A stretch of 64,000 nucleotides of DNA, taken from Aquimarina sp. MAR_2010_214. Lineage in GTDB: Bacteria; Bacteroidota; Bacteroidia; Flavobacteriales; Flavobacteriaceae. The position numbers and the translations under genes are program-made. The first letter of the stretch is position 1. The number at the start of each line of letters is the position of its first letter. Location of the stretch: the NCBI RefSeq assembly GCF_002846555.1, contig NZ_PJMS01000001.1, forward strand, positions 2,914,001 through 2,978,000, in the 5' to 3' direction. The notes beneath the pieces are model-generated. The model had not been told where the DNA came from and ran no database searches. It worked only from the letters and a program-made list of their open reading frames with translations. Below are positions 7,601 to 16,975 of this stretch, in pieces.

Positions 7601-7730
7601 AATAATAAAGTTAATTCTTTCATTTCCCCCAAGATGAAAGTTTTTTATAAAAGTGAGTTTTAATTTTAGAATAAGCCCCTAAATTAAGATGATTTGTGTG
7701 AAGAAAAAGAGTGCGAAAGCACTCTTTTTT
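7601..7730 (+). ncRNA. Tandem small RNA, copy 4
   Basis: Fourth unit, about 130 nt. Its promoter spacer and 5' end have drifted, but from TTCTTTCAT to the terminator the RNA core is almost identical to copies 1-3. The ATG that opens an 18-codon frame in copies 2 and 3 is missing, and a TAA lies in frame just before the conserved block. The conserved core here therefore cannot encode that peptide. The terminator (7708-7730) is intact. Confidence 0.75.
7706..7730 (+). terminator. Terminator of small-RNA copy 4
   Basis: The same stem with GAAA tetraloop and T tract as in the other three units. Confidence 0.88.
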
Positions 7731-7763
7731 ATGTTTTATACTTTTGATAGTTTTAATTTAAAT

Positions 7764-7832
7764 AAAATTTTTTATAGATAAAGTATAGTTTTATGGGGTT
7801 AAAATCAATTTTTGATTTGTGAAAATATCTTG
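7764..7832 (+). repeat. Vestigial fifth unit (upstream part only)
   Basis: The stretch TTTTTTATAGATAAAGTATAG resembles the conserved element upstream of each small-RNA promoter, and a weak promoter-like remnant follows. No RNA core or terminator follows, so this looks like the broken end of the tandem array. Confidence 0.4.
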
Positions 7833-7965
7833 TCAGTCAGAAATGTAAAATTCTTCCATTTCTAACATCTTTGAATAGATATCGTTCTTTTTTCCAAAAG
7901 AGCTATAGTTAAGCTCGTTTTGAGTTTGTATTGTTATGAAATACATGCATCCAACAATAACCACA

Positions 7966-7996
7966 AAAAAAGGCCATCCCTAGAGATAGCCTTTTA
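7966..7996 (-). terminator. Terminator of the T9SS cargo gene
   Basis: Minus-strand stem AAAAGGCTATC with GATGGCCTTTT (one G-U pair), followed by a T tract, just after the stop of the gene at 8015-10573. Confidence 0.8.
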
Positions 7997-8014
7997 TAAC
8001 TATTAATTAGACTA

Positions 8015-10573
8015 TTATTGTTTTATGAATCTTTTGGTAACAGCCAACCTTTTAGAAACAAATCTTACAAAATAGACACCTGTGGTAAATTGTGAGACAT
8101 CAATATCATGAGAACCCACACTTGGCTTTATCTTTTTAATGATTGCTCCTGTGGATGCAAAAATTATGATCTCATCAAAATCACCTCCCAAAATATCAAT
8201 AGTCAACTTTGAATTTGTTGGGTTAGGATGCATTTTAATATTTCTTTTTGAGTTTTGAGTGAATGACCTCAATGTTTCTACATTGTTATTAGCAGTGACT
8301 CCAGTTCCAAGATTAATTGTGTAGTCTTCCACTTCACCATAAGTGAAAGATTCACAAGAGGTTGGAATTCCATTATACTTCATTGAAACTCTCATTCTAA
8401 CCGAAGTTTTAGAAGTTCCACTAGGAACTGTAAAAGATCCACTATTAGAAGTATTAGTCGAAGCGGCTTTGGACCAAACTAATTCGCCTGTATCATTAAA
8501 ATCTCCATTATTATTGTAGTCAATCCAAACGGCATATGCTTCTGGGTATTTGGTTCCTGTCCAAGTAGGAACAACCGTAATAGTATATGCTTGACCTTCG
8601 TTTAAATCTGTAGAAATTGAAGTAAAATCTGAATAAAATTGTGCATCAGAACTCTTGTTGATTGTATTTAACTGAACATTGCTAATAAATTCGTCGTTTA
8701 CATTTGTACTCGCAGAGCTACAATAAGTAACAACGGTTCCAGTTGTAGTGAACGAAGTAGTTGCATTTCCTGAAACATTCCCAGCAGCGTCTTCAGCATT
8801 TACTGAAGCGTTATAGGTGGTTGAAGGAGAAAGCCCTGTAACGTTAAAAGTAGTAGTTGTAGAAGTGCCAACAACAGTACCTCCTATAGAGATATTATAA
8901 CGAGCTACACCTACATTATCTGTAGATGCGGTCCAATTAAGTACTGATCCACTAGATGTGATGTTACTAGCAGCCAAATTAGTTGGGTTCGTCGGTGCTT
9001 CAGTATCAGGAGTACCAGCTTGAATTTGAAATTTTCCAACAACACCTTTTCTACCACTTTTCATATACTCGGTAATAAACCAAAATGAAGAATCATCAGA
9101 TGGATCTACATCAATCTTGCTATAATCCCCATATCGTTTACCACTAAAATTTTCAGTTCCATTTGCGATGAGTCCTTCTGTACTTGTCATTGTTCCTAAT
9201 GGGTCAGAACTCAATCTACCTGTAAAATAAGAACTTACCCTAACTGTTGTTGAAGTTGTAGGTCCTGACATAGATGTATATCCCATTCCTATATTGCCGT
9301 TTCCATCCATTGCAAGACTTGCGTTCCAGGCATGTCTTCCATCTGGTGCGGTATAAGTACCCTCTTGATATAAAGACCAAGGTTGATTATCCCCGCTCTG
9401 TCGAAACTCGTACCAACGTACTCCTGCCAGTTTACCTGAGCCAGCGTCTGTATCGACTACAAAATTGAAAAGCGCCGAATTATGAGTTGCAAATTTTCTA
9501 AATTGAGCTTGATTCATGATAGTTGCTTGCAGCGCATCAATTGCAGAACCGCCTCCTGGTTGAGTTAAATTAGTAAAACTTCCATTATCAAAAACACTAA
9601 TAAAGGGTGTTGTATTGATTTCCTGAGGGTTTGAAACTGTCGAGTTTGCTGGAGTAGTCCAATTTATATTAGCAGTCCAAACTTTAATATGATCCACAGA
9701 TACTCCGCTCCATGCATTGTCCTGTAAATAGACTATGGTAGCACCTCCAGCAGCAGGTAAATTGCCATTAGTAACATTTAAAGCTTGCGGACTATGAAAA
9801 CCACTGGTAACAATCCCCGGAAGTTTAAATCCAATAATTTGAGCCGCAGAATTTCCTGCCAACATAGCAGTTCTTTCTAATACCCAAAGTTTATTAGTAC
9901 CTCCCGTATTTTCGGTAATATAGTATCCATCACTCCAGACAGATAATTTTTGATAATCCTTTATACCTGGGATATTGTATATATACCATCCTGCTGTTAA
10001 TGGATTAGGGCCATCTGAAACCGCCACTTGTGCTCCGGATCCCAGAAATGAAAGTACCCATCTATCTGCTGCATTATCATAGGATGCCGTAAGATCACAA
10101 CAGCCACCCGAAGGGAAAATAGCAGGATTAGGAGCGGTTTGACCTAACAATTGGTTACCAGATTTATCATAAATCATAAACCCAGTATTATAAACCACCA
10201 TCACATGATTAGGGCCTATAGCCATAGAAGGATCTGTGGGTTGGGAATTTGATGTATAGGTATCAAAAACAAGGCTGGCAGGAGCTCTCTGCATACTTTG
10301 TTCTTTTTCATGTTTATTTCTTACAAAATAATCATTTTTCTTTTGCGGGTCTTTGCTAGATATAATTTGATTTCCTAATGATTTTTTATCTTTTGCCTCC
10401 CTAACCGAATTGTCTGGGGGGACAAGATCATTGGGTCTTGATTCTATAGATGATACATACTCTACAGAAGATATTTTTCCATGATAGAAAGCTTTGGTGT
10501 CATTTTCTTGTGCGCGAGTCATAAAAGAAACGGCGAACAATAGCGGTAATAATAATAATTTTTTTAGTTTCAT
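8015..10573 (-). CDS. Secreted multidomain protein with FN3, GEVED and T9SS type A sorting domains
   Basis: An 852-residue exported protein. A signal peptide (MKLKKLLLLPLLFAVSFMTRAQ) is followed by a large globular region of about 400 residues, beginning near FDTYTSNSQPTDPSMAIG, that looks like a propeller or sialidase-type fold with no catalytic motif I can name. Next come a fibronectin III domain (starting near DTEAPTNPTNLAASN) and a GEVED domain (AVWIDYNNNGDFNDTGELVW to YGEVEDYTI). The C-terminal T9SS sorting domain starts at KMHPNPTNSKLTIDIL and ends TGVYFVRF...KRFIKQ. The protein should be exported by the gliding-associated type IX system and anchored or released at the surface. Its substrate is unknown. 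It ends at a good terminator and appears monocistronic. Confidence 0.85.
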   Translation of the reverse strand: MKLKKLLLLPLLFAVSFMTRAQENDTKAFYHGKISSVEYVSSIESRPNDLVPPDNSVREAKDKKSLGNQIISSKDPQKKNDYFVRNKHEKEQSMQRAPASLVFDTYTSNSQPTDPSMAIGPNHVMVVYNTGFMIYDKSGNQLLGQTAPNPAIFPSGGCCDLTASYDNAADRWVLSFLGSGAQVAVSDGPNPLTAGWYIYNIPGIKDYQKLSVWSDGYYITENTGGTNKLWVLERTAMLAGNSAAQIIGFKLPGIVTSGFHSPQALNVTNGNLPAAGGATIVYLQDNAWSGVSVDHIKVWTANINWTTPANSTVSNPQEINTTPFISVFDNGSFTNLTQPGGGSAIDALQATIMNQAQFRKFATHNSALFNFVVDTDAGSGKLAGVRWYEFRQSGDNQPWSLYQEGTYTAPDGRHAWNASLAMDGNGNIGMGYTSMSGPTTSTTVRVSSYFTGRLSSDPLGTMTSTEGLIANGTENFSGKRYGDYSKIDVDPSDDSSFWFITEYMKSGRKGVVGKFQIQAGTPDTEAPTNPTNLAASNITSSGSVLNWTASTDNVGVARYNISIGGTVVGTSTTTTFNVTGLSPSTTYNASVNAEDAAGNVSGNATTSFTTTGTVVTYCSSASTNVNDEFISNVQLNTINKSSDAQFYSDFTSISTDLNEGQAYTITVVPTWTGTKYPEAYAVWIDYNNNGDFNDTGELVWSKAASTNTSNSGSFTVPSGTSKTSVRMRVSMKYNGIPTSCESFTYGEVEDYTINLGTGVTANNNVETLRSFTQNSKRNIKMHPNPTNSKLTIDILGGDFDEIIIFASTGAIIKKIKPSVGSHDIDVSQFTTGVYFVRFVSKRLAVTKRFIKQ

Positions 10574-10712
10574 TAAGTTAGTTTTAAGAGATTTAATGTC
10601 TATAAATTTAGATAAATAACATCGGTAATTATAGTTTAAATACGCCTTTTTTTAATTGAATGGTAAGCCCATATTATCAATATGTGCTTACCTTCGTTTT
10701 ATACCTTTTTGA

Positions 10713-10994
10713 CCATCTAGTCAAGTAATTTATGTCAAAATTTTACGATTAAATACTTTAAACTCTCATCATTTTTTAGATAAATTAGGGATCGTAGTTA
10801 GGAATACAGAAAACATAACCGATGAGATAATCAATGAATATTTGGAATACCGCAGATGAAGAAATGATGGCAATTACAACTTATACCATTTCAAAGTTAA
10901 ATTGGTAGGTAATAATATTGGAAAACAAGCAGAGGGGGGAGATATCAATTCTACTTGTTTTTATGGAGTAAATTTAGCTAGAAATAGTTCTTAG
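10713..10994 (+). pseudogene. Decayed reading frame, possibly the tail of an IS200/IS605-type transposase
   Basis: One frame is open across about 94 codons except for a TGA at 10857-10859. The part before the stop reads FLDKLGIVVRNTENITDEII and then NEYLEYRR. The part after it continues RNDGNYNLYHFKVKL and ends at TAG 10992. No ATG opens it. The segment ITDEIINEYLEYRR resembles, from memory, the C-terminal tail of IS200-type TnpA proteins in Bacteroidota. The HUH and tyrosine motifs are absent, so the family call is weak. The 490-bp gap between the flanking genes shows nothing else apart from a terminator. Confidence 0.3.
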
Positions 10995-11000
10995 TAAAAT

Positions 11001-11035
11001 AAAAACCCCTGTACTTAATAGTTACAGGGATTTTT
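11001..11035. terminator. Terminator downstream of the ABC exporter gene
   Basis: CCCTGTA pairs with TACAGGG, flanked by A5 and T5 tracts. The minus-strand T tract (GGGGTTTTTATTTT) makes it a good terminator for the exporter operon. It could also stop plus-strand transcription. Confidence 0.75.
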
Positions 11036-11062
11036 GTTGTTTTATTATTGATTATAAATTCT

Positions 11063-12889
11063 TTATTGATCTAATGATTGCATATTCACCAATTTTTGAT
11101 AAACGCCATCTTTAGAAATAAGCTCATCATGTGTACCTTGTTCAACAATTTTTCCTTTTTGCATTACAACGATTAAATCTGAATTTTGTATTGTAGATAA
11201 CCTATGAGCGATTACAATACTCGTCCTATTCTTCATCATGTTCTCTAATGCAGATTGTACTAATCGTTCACTCTCAGTATCTAAGGCAGAAGTTGCTTCA
11301 TCCAAAATCATGATTGGAGGATTTTTTAGTACAGCACGTGCTATAGATAAGCGTTGCTTCTGTCCGCCACTAATTTTATTACCGCTATCTCCAATATTTG
11401 TTTCAATTCCTGCTGGTAGATCCTTTACAAACTCCCATGCATTGGCAACTTTTAAAGCTTTTATAATTTCTTCTTCAGATGCGGTCGGATCTCCAACCAG
11501 TAAGTTATTTTTTATTGACTCATTAAATAAAATAGAATCCTGAGTAACCAGCCCCATTAAATCTCTTAATGAGTGTTTGGTTAGATCTTTTATATCTACA
11601 CCGTCGATCTTTATACTTCCTTTATTTACATCATAAAAACGAGTAACCAGATTGGCGATGGTGGATTTACCACTACCAGACTGACCAACTAGGGCAACAG
11701 AACTACCCTTTGGTACTTTTAAAGAAAAATCATTTAGAACATACTCATCTTCATATTTAAAAGAGATATTCTCTAGAGTAATATCAGTGGTAAACTCTTT
11801 TTTCTCTTTTGCATCTGGATGATCTTGTAGAGGGGAGGTTGTATTTAATATTTCTAGTACACGTTCTGCCGCTGCATTACCTCTTTTTACTCCATAACTT
11901 GCTTTAGAAATGGCTTTCGCCGGAGTAAGAATATTATAGGCAAGGCCCATATACACAATAAAAAGCCCTGGATCCAACGATTTCTCGACCAATACCATTT
12001 GCCCTCCATACCATAATAAAATAGAAATAACAGTTATACCCAGAAATTCACTTGTTGGGGATGCCAGATTTTGTCTGTTAAGTAGTGTATTTGAAAAATT
12101 ATAGAAACGAGAAGTAGACTTTTGGAACTTTTTGCCAAATATTTTTTCAGCATTAAATCCTTTGATAACTTTTAATCCACCAAGAGTTTCCTCGACAATA
12201 GAAAGAAAAAACCCTTGTTCTTGTTGTACTTTATCAGAGTGTTTTTTCAACTTCTTTCCAATTAAAGAAATTAAAAACCCAGATATCGGAATAAAAATAA
12301 ATACAAAAATTGTCAATTTTAAACTTATCAATAGCATGGTAAGTATCGTAAATAGAATCATCAAAGGTTCTCTTACGATAAGTTCTAATATGGATAAAAA
12401 GGAATGTTGTATTTCTAAAACATCTGTAGATATCCTTGCGATAGTATCTCCTTTTCTTTTTTCTGAAAAATACGATAGCGGTAATTCTACTGTTTTTTTG
12501 TATAATTCATTACGGACATCCTTTAAAACACCGTTTCTCAAGAATGTAATAAAGTACATTGCCAGATAATTGAAAATATTCTTAAGAAAGAACATACTTA
12601 TCACAAGAACGACCATAAAAATCAAGACATCTTCATTACCCTGATCGGCTTTTTGTGTTACAAAATAATTAAGATAATCTTCACCATATTCTTTAGCTTT
12701 TAATATTCCATTCCATTCTGGTTTAATCCTAATCCTTTCAGTTTTGTCAAAAAGAACTTTTAGCATAGGAAATAGAGACACCATAGATAGTGTTCCGAAA
12801 AGGGCATAAAAAATATTAGAAATTATATTTAATATAGCATATACTTTATAGGGTTTCGCAAAGCGAAGGATTTGTTTAAAATAATTCAT
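11063..12889 (-). CDS. MsbA-like ABC exporter (fused permease and ATPase)
   Basis: A 608-residue half-transporter of the lipid/multidrug exporter type that should act as a homodimer in the inner membrane. The N-terminal 330 residues contain about six transmembrane segments. The C-terminal ATPase has Walker A GQSGSGKST, the Q-loop region VTQDSILFN, signature ISGGQKQRLSIARA, Walker B IMILDEATSALD and an H-loop (IAHRLST). It lies 31 bp after a phosphohexomutase gene in a run that includes a glycosyltransferase. Export of lipid A or another envelope lipid is plausible but inferred. Length is normal for the family. Confidence 0.88.
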   Translation of the reverse strand: MNYFKQILRFAKPYKVYAILNIISNIFYALFGTLSMVSLFPMLKVLFDKTERIRIKPEWNGILKAKEYGEDYLNYFVTQKADQGNEDVLIFMVVLVISMFFLKNIFNYLAMYFITFLRNGVLKDVRNELYKKTVELPLSYFSEKRKGDTIARISTDVLEIQHSFLSILELIVREPLMILFTILTMLLISLKLTIFVFIFIPISGFLISLIGKKLKKHSDKVQQEQGFFLSIVEETLGGLKVIKGFNAEKIFGKKFQKSTSRFYNFSNTLLNRQNLASPTSEFLGITVISILLWYGGQMVLVEKSLDPGLFIVYMGLAYNILTPAKAISKASYGVKRGNAAAERVLEILNTTSPLQDHPDAKEKKEFTTDITLENISFKYEDEYVLNDFSLKVPKGSSVALVGQSGSGKSTIANLVTRFYDVNKGSIKIDGVDIKDLTKHSLRDLMGLVTQDSILFNESIKNNLLVGDPTASEEEIIKALKVANAWEFVKDLPAGIETNIGDSGNKISGGQKQRLSIARAVLKNPPIMILDEATSALDTESERLVQSALENMMKNRTSIVIAHRLSTIQNSDLIVVMQKGKIVEQGTHDELISKDGVYQKLVNMQSLDQ

Positions 12890-12920
12890 TAAAAATATAC
12901 TGAACAGCTATCACTGTTAT

Positions 12921-14648
12921 TTAAGTTAATTGTAAATCTTTTTTGATGGTTTCAATTTTACCATCTAATTGTTGTTGTACGGTATTAAAGTCAGCACTTG
13001 TATGAAGTGATTCCTGTACACTGATATAAAATTTTATTTTTGGTTCTGTTCCACTTGGCCTGGCAGCAATTTTGCTTCCAGCTTCGGTATAAAATATCAA
13101 AACATTTGATTTTGGGATATCAATACTATGTTCTGTATGATCCTGAACGTTTTTGGCAATACCAGTTTGGTAGTCTTCGATTAGTACTACTTTTTCTTCA
13201 TTAAGAGATTTTGGAGGATTATTTCTTAAATCTACCATAGTTTGCTTAATCTCTGCAGCACCGTCCATTCCTTTTTTTACCAATGAAACCAAATGCTCCT
13301 TGTAAAAACCATGTTTTGTATATAAATCTAATAAAGTACTATAAAAAGAACTACCATTTGCTTTAGCAAAAGCAACAATCTCACAAGCGAGTAGGGTAGA
13401 CGTTACTGCATCTTTATCTCTAACAAAATCACCTACCATAAACCCAAAACTTTCTTCACCACCACCAATAAAATGTTGGTCAGGGAAATCTTTGATTAAT
13501 TTGGCAATCCATTTAAAACCGGTTAATACTTCTTTGTATTCTACACCGTAGGCCTGGGCCAGACTTTGCATCATAGGAGTAGATACTATGGTAGAGGCAA
13601 TAAATTCATTGCCTGTAAATCCTTGTTTTTTATAATTTTCTAACAAAAACCAGGTCATTACAATCATGGTCTGATTTCCGTTAAGCAATTGTAATTCTCC
13701 TTGATCATTACGAATAGCTATTCCTAATCGATCACAATCAGGATCAGTACCAATTACAATATCTGCATCAACTTTGGTAGCGAGCTCCATTGCCATAGCT
13801 AAGGCTTCAGGTTCTTCTGGGTTAGGAGATTTTACGGTAGGAAAATTACCATCGGGTTCTGCCTGTTCTTCTACAATATGTACATTTTTGTATCCTGCTT
13901 TTTCAAGAGTTTCGGGAACGGCAGTAATAGAAGTACCGTGTAAAGAAGTAAAAACAATTGTTGTATTGTCTTTTGCTTCCTGCGTAGCTGCAAAACTTCC
14001 GTTTTTTACACTTTGTTCAATAAAAACAGTGTCAATTTCCTGATCTATTTTTTGAATAAGACTTGGATTTGTATCAAATTGAATACTTGAATATTTTAAT
14101 GCATTTATTTCTGAAATAATCTCACCATCTTGCGGAGGAACCAATTGTCCACCATCCTGCCAGTATACTTTATATCCATTATATTCTGGTGGATTATGAC
14201 TTGCGGTGAGTACAATACCGCAATGGCATCCTAATTCTCGTACAGCAAAAGATAATTCTGGAGTAGGACGAAGGCTGGAGAATAAGTAGACTTTAACTCC
14301 ATTGGCAGAAAATACATCTGCAACTATTTGCGCAAGCGTATCACTGTTATGTCTACAATCATAAGCGATAACTGCTTTAGGTTGTTCTCCAGGGAATTGC
14401 TTGATTAGGTAATTACTTAATCCTTGTGTGCTTTTTCCCAGGGTGTATTTATTGATTCGATTGGTTCCCACGCCCATGATACCACGCATACCTCCGGTAC
14501 CAAATTCGAGATCTTTATAAAAGCTCTCTTTTAGTTCTTCTGAATTGGTATCCTGTAAATTTTTAATTTCTTTTTGAGTAGCGGTATCAAAAACTGGCGT
14601 TAACCACTCGTCAACTCTTAGGTTTATATCAGAATCTGTGATTTGCAT
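12921..14648 (-). CDS. Phosphoglucomutase/phosphomannomutase family phospho-sugar mutase
   Basis: A 575-residue alpha-D-phosphohexomutase, interconverting hexose 1- and 6-phosphates through a phosphoserine. The four domain signatures are present: active-site TASHNPPEYNGYK (Ser150), metal-binding DPDCDRLGIA, sugar-binding GGGEESFGF and phosphate-binding RPSGTEPKIKFY. Length fits the PGM2-like branch found in Bacteroidota. It sits between a glycosyltransferase and an ABC exporter, in keeping with supply of sugar nucleotides for envelope or polysaccharide synthesis. Substrate preference (glucose or mannose) cannot be decided by eye. Confidence 0.92.
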   Translation of the reverse strand: MQITDSDINLRVDEWLTPVFDTATQKEIKNLQDTNSEELKESFYKDLEFGTGGMRGIMGVGTNRINKYTLGKSTQGLSNYLIKQFPGEQPKAVIAYDCRHNSDTLAQIVADVFSANGVKVYLFSSLRPTPELSFAVRELGCHCGIVLTASHNPPEYNGYKVYWQDGGQLVPPQDGEIISEINALKYSSIQFDTNPSLIQKIDQEIDTVFIEQSVKNGSFAATQEAKDNTTIVFTSLHGTSITAVPETLEKAGYKNVHIVEEQAEPDGNFPTVKSPNPEEPEALAMAMELATKVDADIVIGTDPDCDRLGIAIRNDQGELQLLNGNQTMIVMTWFLLENYKKQGFTGNEFIASTIVSTPMMQSLAQAYGVEYKEVLTGFKWIAKLIKDFPDQHFIGGGEESFGFMVGDFVRDKDAVTSTLLACEIVAFAKANGSSFYSTLLDLYTKHGFYKEHLVSLVKKGMDGAAEIKQTMVDLRNNPPKSLNEEKVVLIEDYQTGIAKNVQDHTEHSIDIPKSNVLIFYTEAGSKIAARPSGTEPKIKFYISVQESLHTSADFNTVQQQLDGKIETIKKDLQLT

Positions 14649-14769
14649 GCTTGTGATTTTAGTGCAAAAATACTATTTAATTTTGGTAAAAAAGTTTCGA
14701 AATACGCATAAACTGCTTCGATATTTAATTCATCTTGACTTTTTATATCTACAAGATGAATTGTGTACA

Positions 14770-15717
14770 TTAAAGATGTATTTTTTCTGCAATGCTATAT
14801 CGTTCTTTATCTCGTTTACTGGTTAGGATAATTTCACCCAGAAACCCTGCTAGAAAGAACTGTGTTCCTAAAATCATAGAGGTTAGTGCTACATAAAATT
14901 CTGGGCGTTGTGCGATAAGTCTCCCTTTGGTTTCTATAAAAAGTTTATCGATCCCCAGGTATAATGAAAAGCAGAATCCTATAATAAAAAGTAAGGTACC
15001 TATAAGGCCAAAAAAGTGCATGGGTCTTTTGCCAAAACGCGACATAAACCAAATGGTGATTAAGTCTAGGAAACCATTAATAAAACGACTCATCCCGAAT
15101 TTGGTTTTACCATATTTTCTAGCCTGGTGTAGTACTACTTTCTCACCGATTTTTGCAAAACCGGCATTTTTGGCAAGTACAGGGATATAACGATGCATCT
15201 CACCATGTACATCTATGTTTTTTATTACGATATTTTTATACGCCTTTAACCCACAATTAAAATCATGTAATTTAACCCCAGATGTTTTTCTGGCCGCGGC
15301 ATTAAATAATTTTGAGGGTAGATTTTTGGCAATAACAGAATCGTATCGTTTCTTTTTCCATCCGGAAATGAGATCATAACCTTCTTTGATGATCATGTCA
15401 TACATCTCTGGAATTTCTTCTGGATTGTCCTGTAAATCAGCATCCATAGTAATTACTACATCGCCCATTGCTGTACCAAATCCAGCATGCAATGCCTGAG
15501 ATTTGCCAAAGTTTTTTAAGAAACGAATTCCTTTTACCTGTTGGTCTTTTTTTGATAATGCAGAGATCGTATCCCACGATCCATCGGTACTACCATCATC
15601 GATAAAGATAATTTCATAAGAAAAAGAATTGGATTGCATAACTTTTGCAATCCAATTGTATAATTCGTTAAGTGATTCCTGCTCATTAAGCAGTGGTATG
15701 ATCACAGATATATTCAT
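14770..15717 (-). CDS. Family 2 glycosyltransferase (DPM1/GtrB-like)
   Basis: A 315-residue membrane-bound GT2 enzyme. The GT-A domain shows IIPLLNEQESL at the start, IFIDDGSTDGSW and the metal-binding TMDADLQDNPEEIPEM. Two C-terminal transmembrane hairpins (about residues 230-255 and 265-300) are typical of enzymes that load a sugar onto a polyprenyl phosphate. The gene begins 3 bp after the stop of a DUF4199 gene, so the two are probably co-transcribed. That pairing is frequent in Flavobacteriaceae as I recall. The donor sugar is unknown. Confidence 0.88.
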   Translation of the reverse strand: MNISVIIPLLNEQESLNELYNWIAKVMQSNSFSYEIIFIDDGSTDGSWDTISALSKKDQQVKGIRFLKNFGKSQALHAGFGTAMGDVVITMDADLQDNPEEIPEMYDMIIKEGYDLISGWKKKRYDSVIAKNLPSKLFNAAARKTSGVKLHDFNCGLKAYKNIVIKNIDVHGEMHRYIPVLAKNAGFAKIGEKVVLHQARKYGKTKFGMSRFINGFLDLITIWFMSRFGKRPMHFFGLIGTLLFIIGFCFSLYLGIDKLFIETKGRLIAQRPEFYVALTSMILGTQFFLAGFLGEIILTSKRDKERYSIAEKIHL

Positions 15718-15720
15718 ATG

Positions 15721-16242
15721 TTAATATAAGTCTTGTTTCTTTTGCATGATTAAACCTCCAATAAGAGAATATATAAAGCCAAAAAAGACACTTAATAATA
15801 TAAAAAAAGCACCTCCTATAATCGGCCCTCCAAGTTTCTTTGCCCAGTTTATACTCATTTCAATCTGTTCTTCTGTCATATTAGGGTTCTCCATCATCTT
15901 TTCTCTTGTGACTTCCATCATTTGATCTATGAAATCGGGTTCAATAAAAAAATTGAAAATACCATTATATACTGCATACACAAGACCACTAAGTGCGGCA
16001 ATACTAATCCCTATTTTTATCGCTTGCCCTAGACTTAAAAAACTATTATTCTTTTTCTTATATGAATGTATTGTTGAAAATATAAAAACTGGAAATATTA
16101 AATAGTATAAATACATCGGCCATTGTTTACCTTCTAACAACATTCCACTAACATACATTAGTACGTGAATTAGAATTAGAATTATACCTAATATAATACC
16201 ATAATTAGAGCTGAATTTCGCTGTAGGAATTTGATTTTCCAT
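15721..16242 (-). CDS. DUF4199 membrane protein, copy 1
   Basis: A 173-residue protein (start MENQIPTAKF at 16242) with four predicted transmembrane segments and a conserved region around FIEPDFIDQMMEVTREKM and the PNMTEEQIE motif, typical of DUF4199. A TTG further upstream would give 13 extra residues but would put the start in the promoter region. It lies immediately upstream of the GT2 gene and is a paralogue of the next gene. Function is unknown; partnership with the glycosyltransferase is suggested by the 3-bp spacing. Confidence 0.82.
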   Translation of the reverse strand: MENQIPTAKFSSNYGIILGIILILIHVLMYVSGMLLEGKQWPMYLYYLIFPVFIFSTIHSYKKKNNSFLSLGQAIKIGISIAALSGLVYAVYNGIFNFFIEPDFIDQMMEVTREKMMENPNMTEEQIEMSINWAKKLGGPIIGGAFFILLSVFFGFIYSLIGGLIMQKKQDLY

Positions 16243-16280
16243 ATATAAAATAGTTTTGGTTATTATAAACCATAAGTACA

Positions 16281-16288
16281 CAAATATA
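16281..16288 (-). promoter_or_regulatory. -7 element for DUF4199 copy 1
   Basis: The minus strand reads TATATTTG, a perfect consensus -7 box. The surrounding bases (GTAACAATTTACTATATTTGTG) closely resemble those before the second DUF4199 gene, pointing to shared regulation or a duplicated promoter. Confidence 0.6.
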
Positions 16289-16406
16289 GTAAATTGTTAC
16301 AGGTATGGGTAATAAATTTATGGTATTGGTGATTAATGTCTACTAATGGATTTATATACAATATAGGTAAGTTTTAGAGTAATAAGTAGATAAGTATGCT
16401 TATAGA

Positions 16407-16934
16407 TCAAAAAACATCTTTTTTCTTTTGTATTATGGCTCCACCAATTATAGAAATAATAAGGCCTAAAAATAGATTCCAGATAATTACAATAATCGAC
16501 ATTACAGGAAGGGAACTATATGTTTTTATCACAGCCATATCCTGATTGACTTCCTCTGGAGACATACCTGGATTACGATCAATTATTTGTTGCTTCTGTG
16601 TATTGAACTTTTGACTAATCATATCGGGTTCTATAATAATGTTTAGTATAATATTCCAAATAACAGCCATAATCCCAGCGATCAAAACTATACCAAGCCC
16701 AATTTTTATTGCTTCACTTAATTTTAAAAAACCATTATTAGCTAGTTTATATGCTTTTATTCCAAAAATAATTATACCAATACGTATTGATAAATCGATA
16801 ACAGTATGAATCCAATTTCGATTTATTGTACCATTACTAATATAAATAATCACATTATATGTAACAAATAGGATCCCTAGAATTATCCCATAAATCAAGA
16901 TATATTTTTTGAGTGAAATAGTAGTTTCTTCCAT
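16407..16934 (-). CDS. DUF4199 membrane protein, copy 2
   Basis: A 175-residue four-helix membrane protein, clearly paralogous to the neighbouring DUF4199 protein. It shares the central IIEPDMISQKFNTQKQQI and NPGMSPEEVN segments and a C-terminal GGAIIQKKKD motif matching GGLIMQKKQD in copy 1. It has its own promoter with the same upstream sequence. The pair probably arose by tandem duplication that included the promoter. Function is unknown. Confidence 0.8.
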   Translation of the reverse strand: MEETTISLKKYILIYGIILGILFVTYNVIIYISNGTINRNWIHTVIDLSIRIGIIIFGIKAYKLANNGFLKLSEAIKIGLGIVLIAGIMAVIWNIILNIIIEPDMISQKFNTQKQQIIDRNPGMSPEEVNQDMAVIKTYSSLPVMSIIVIIWNLFLGLIISIIGGAIIQKKKDVF

Positions 16935-16975
16935 AATACAAAATTATTTTCCGACTGTTTGTAAACATAAGTGTA

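Noticed and set aside
6660..7730. CRISPR array
   Set aside because: The repeated units are about 130 nt with 165-185-nt spacers that are similar to each other, and every unit has a promoter and a terminator. This is not the short-repeat/unique-spacer pattern, and there are no cas genes.
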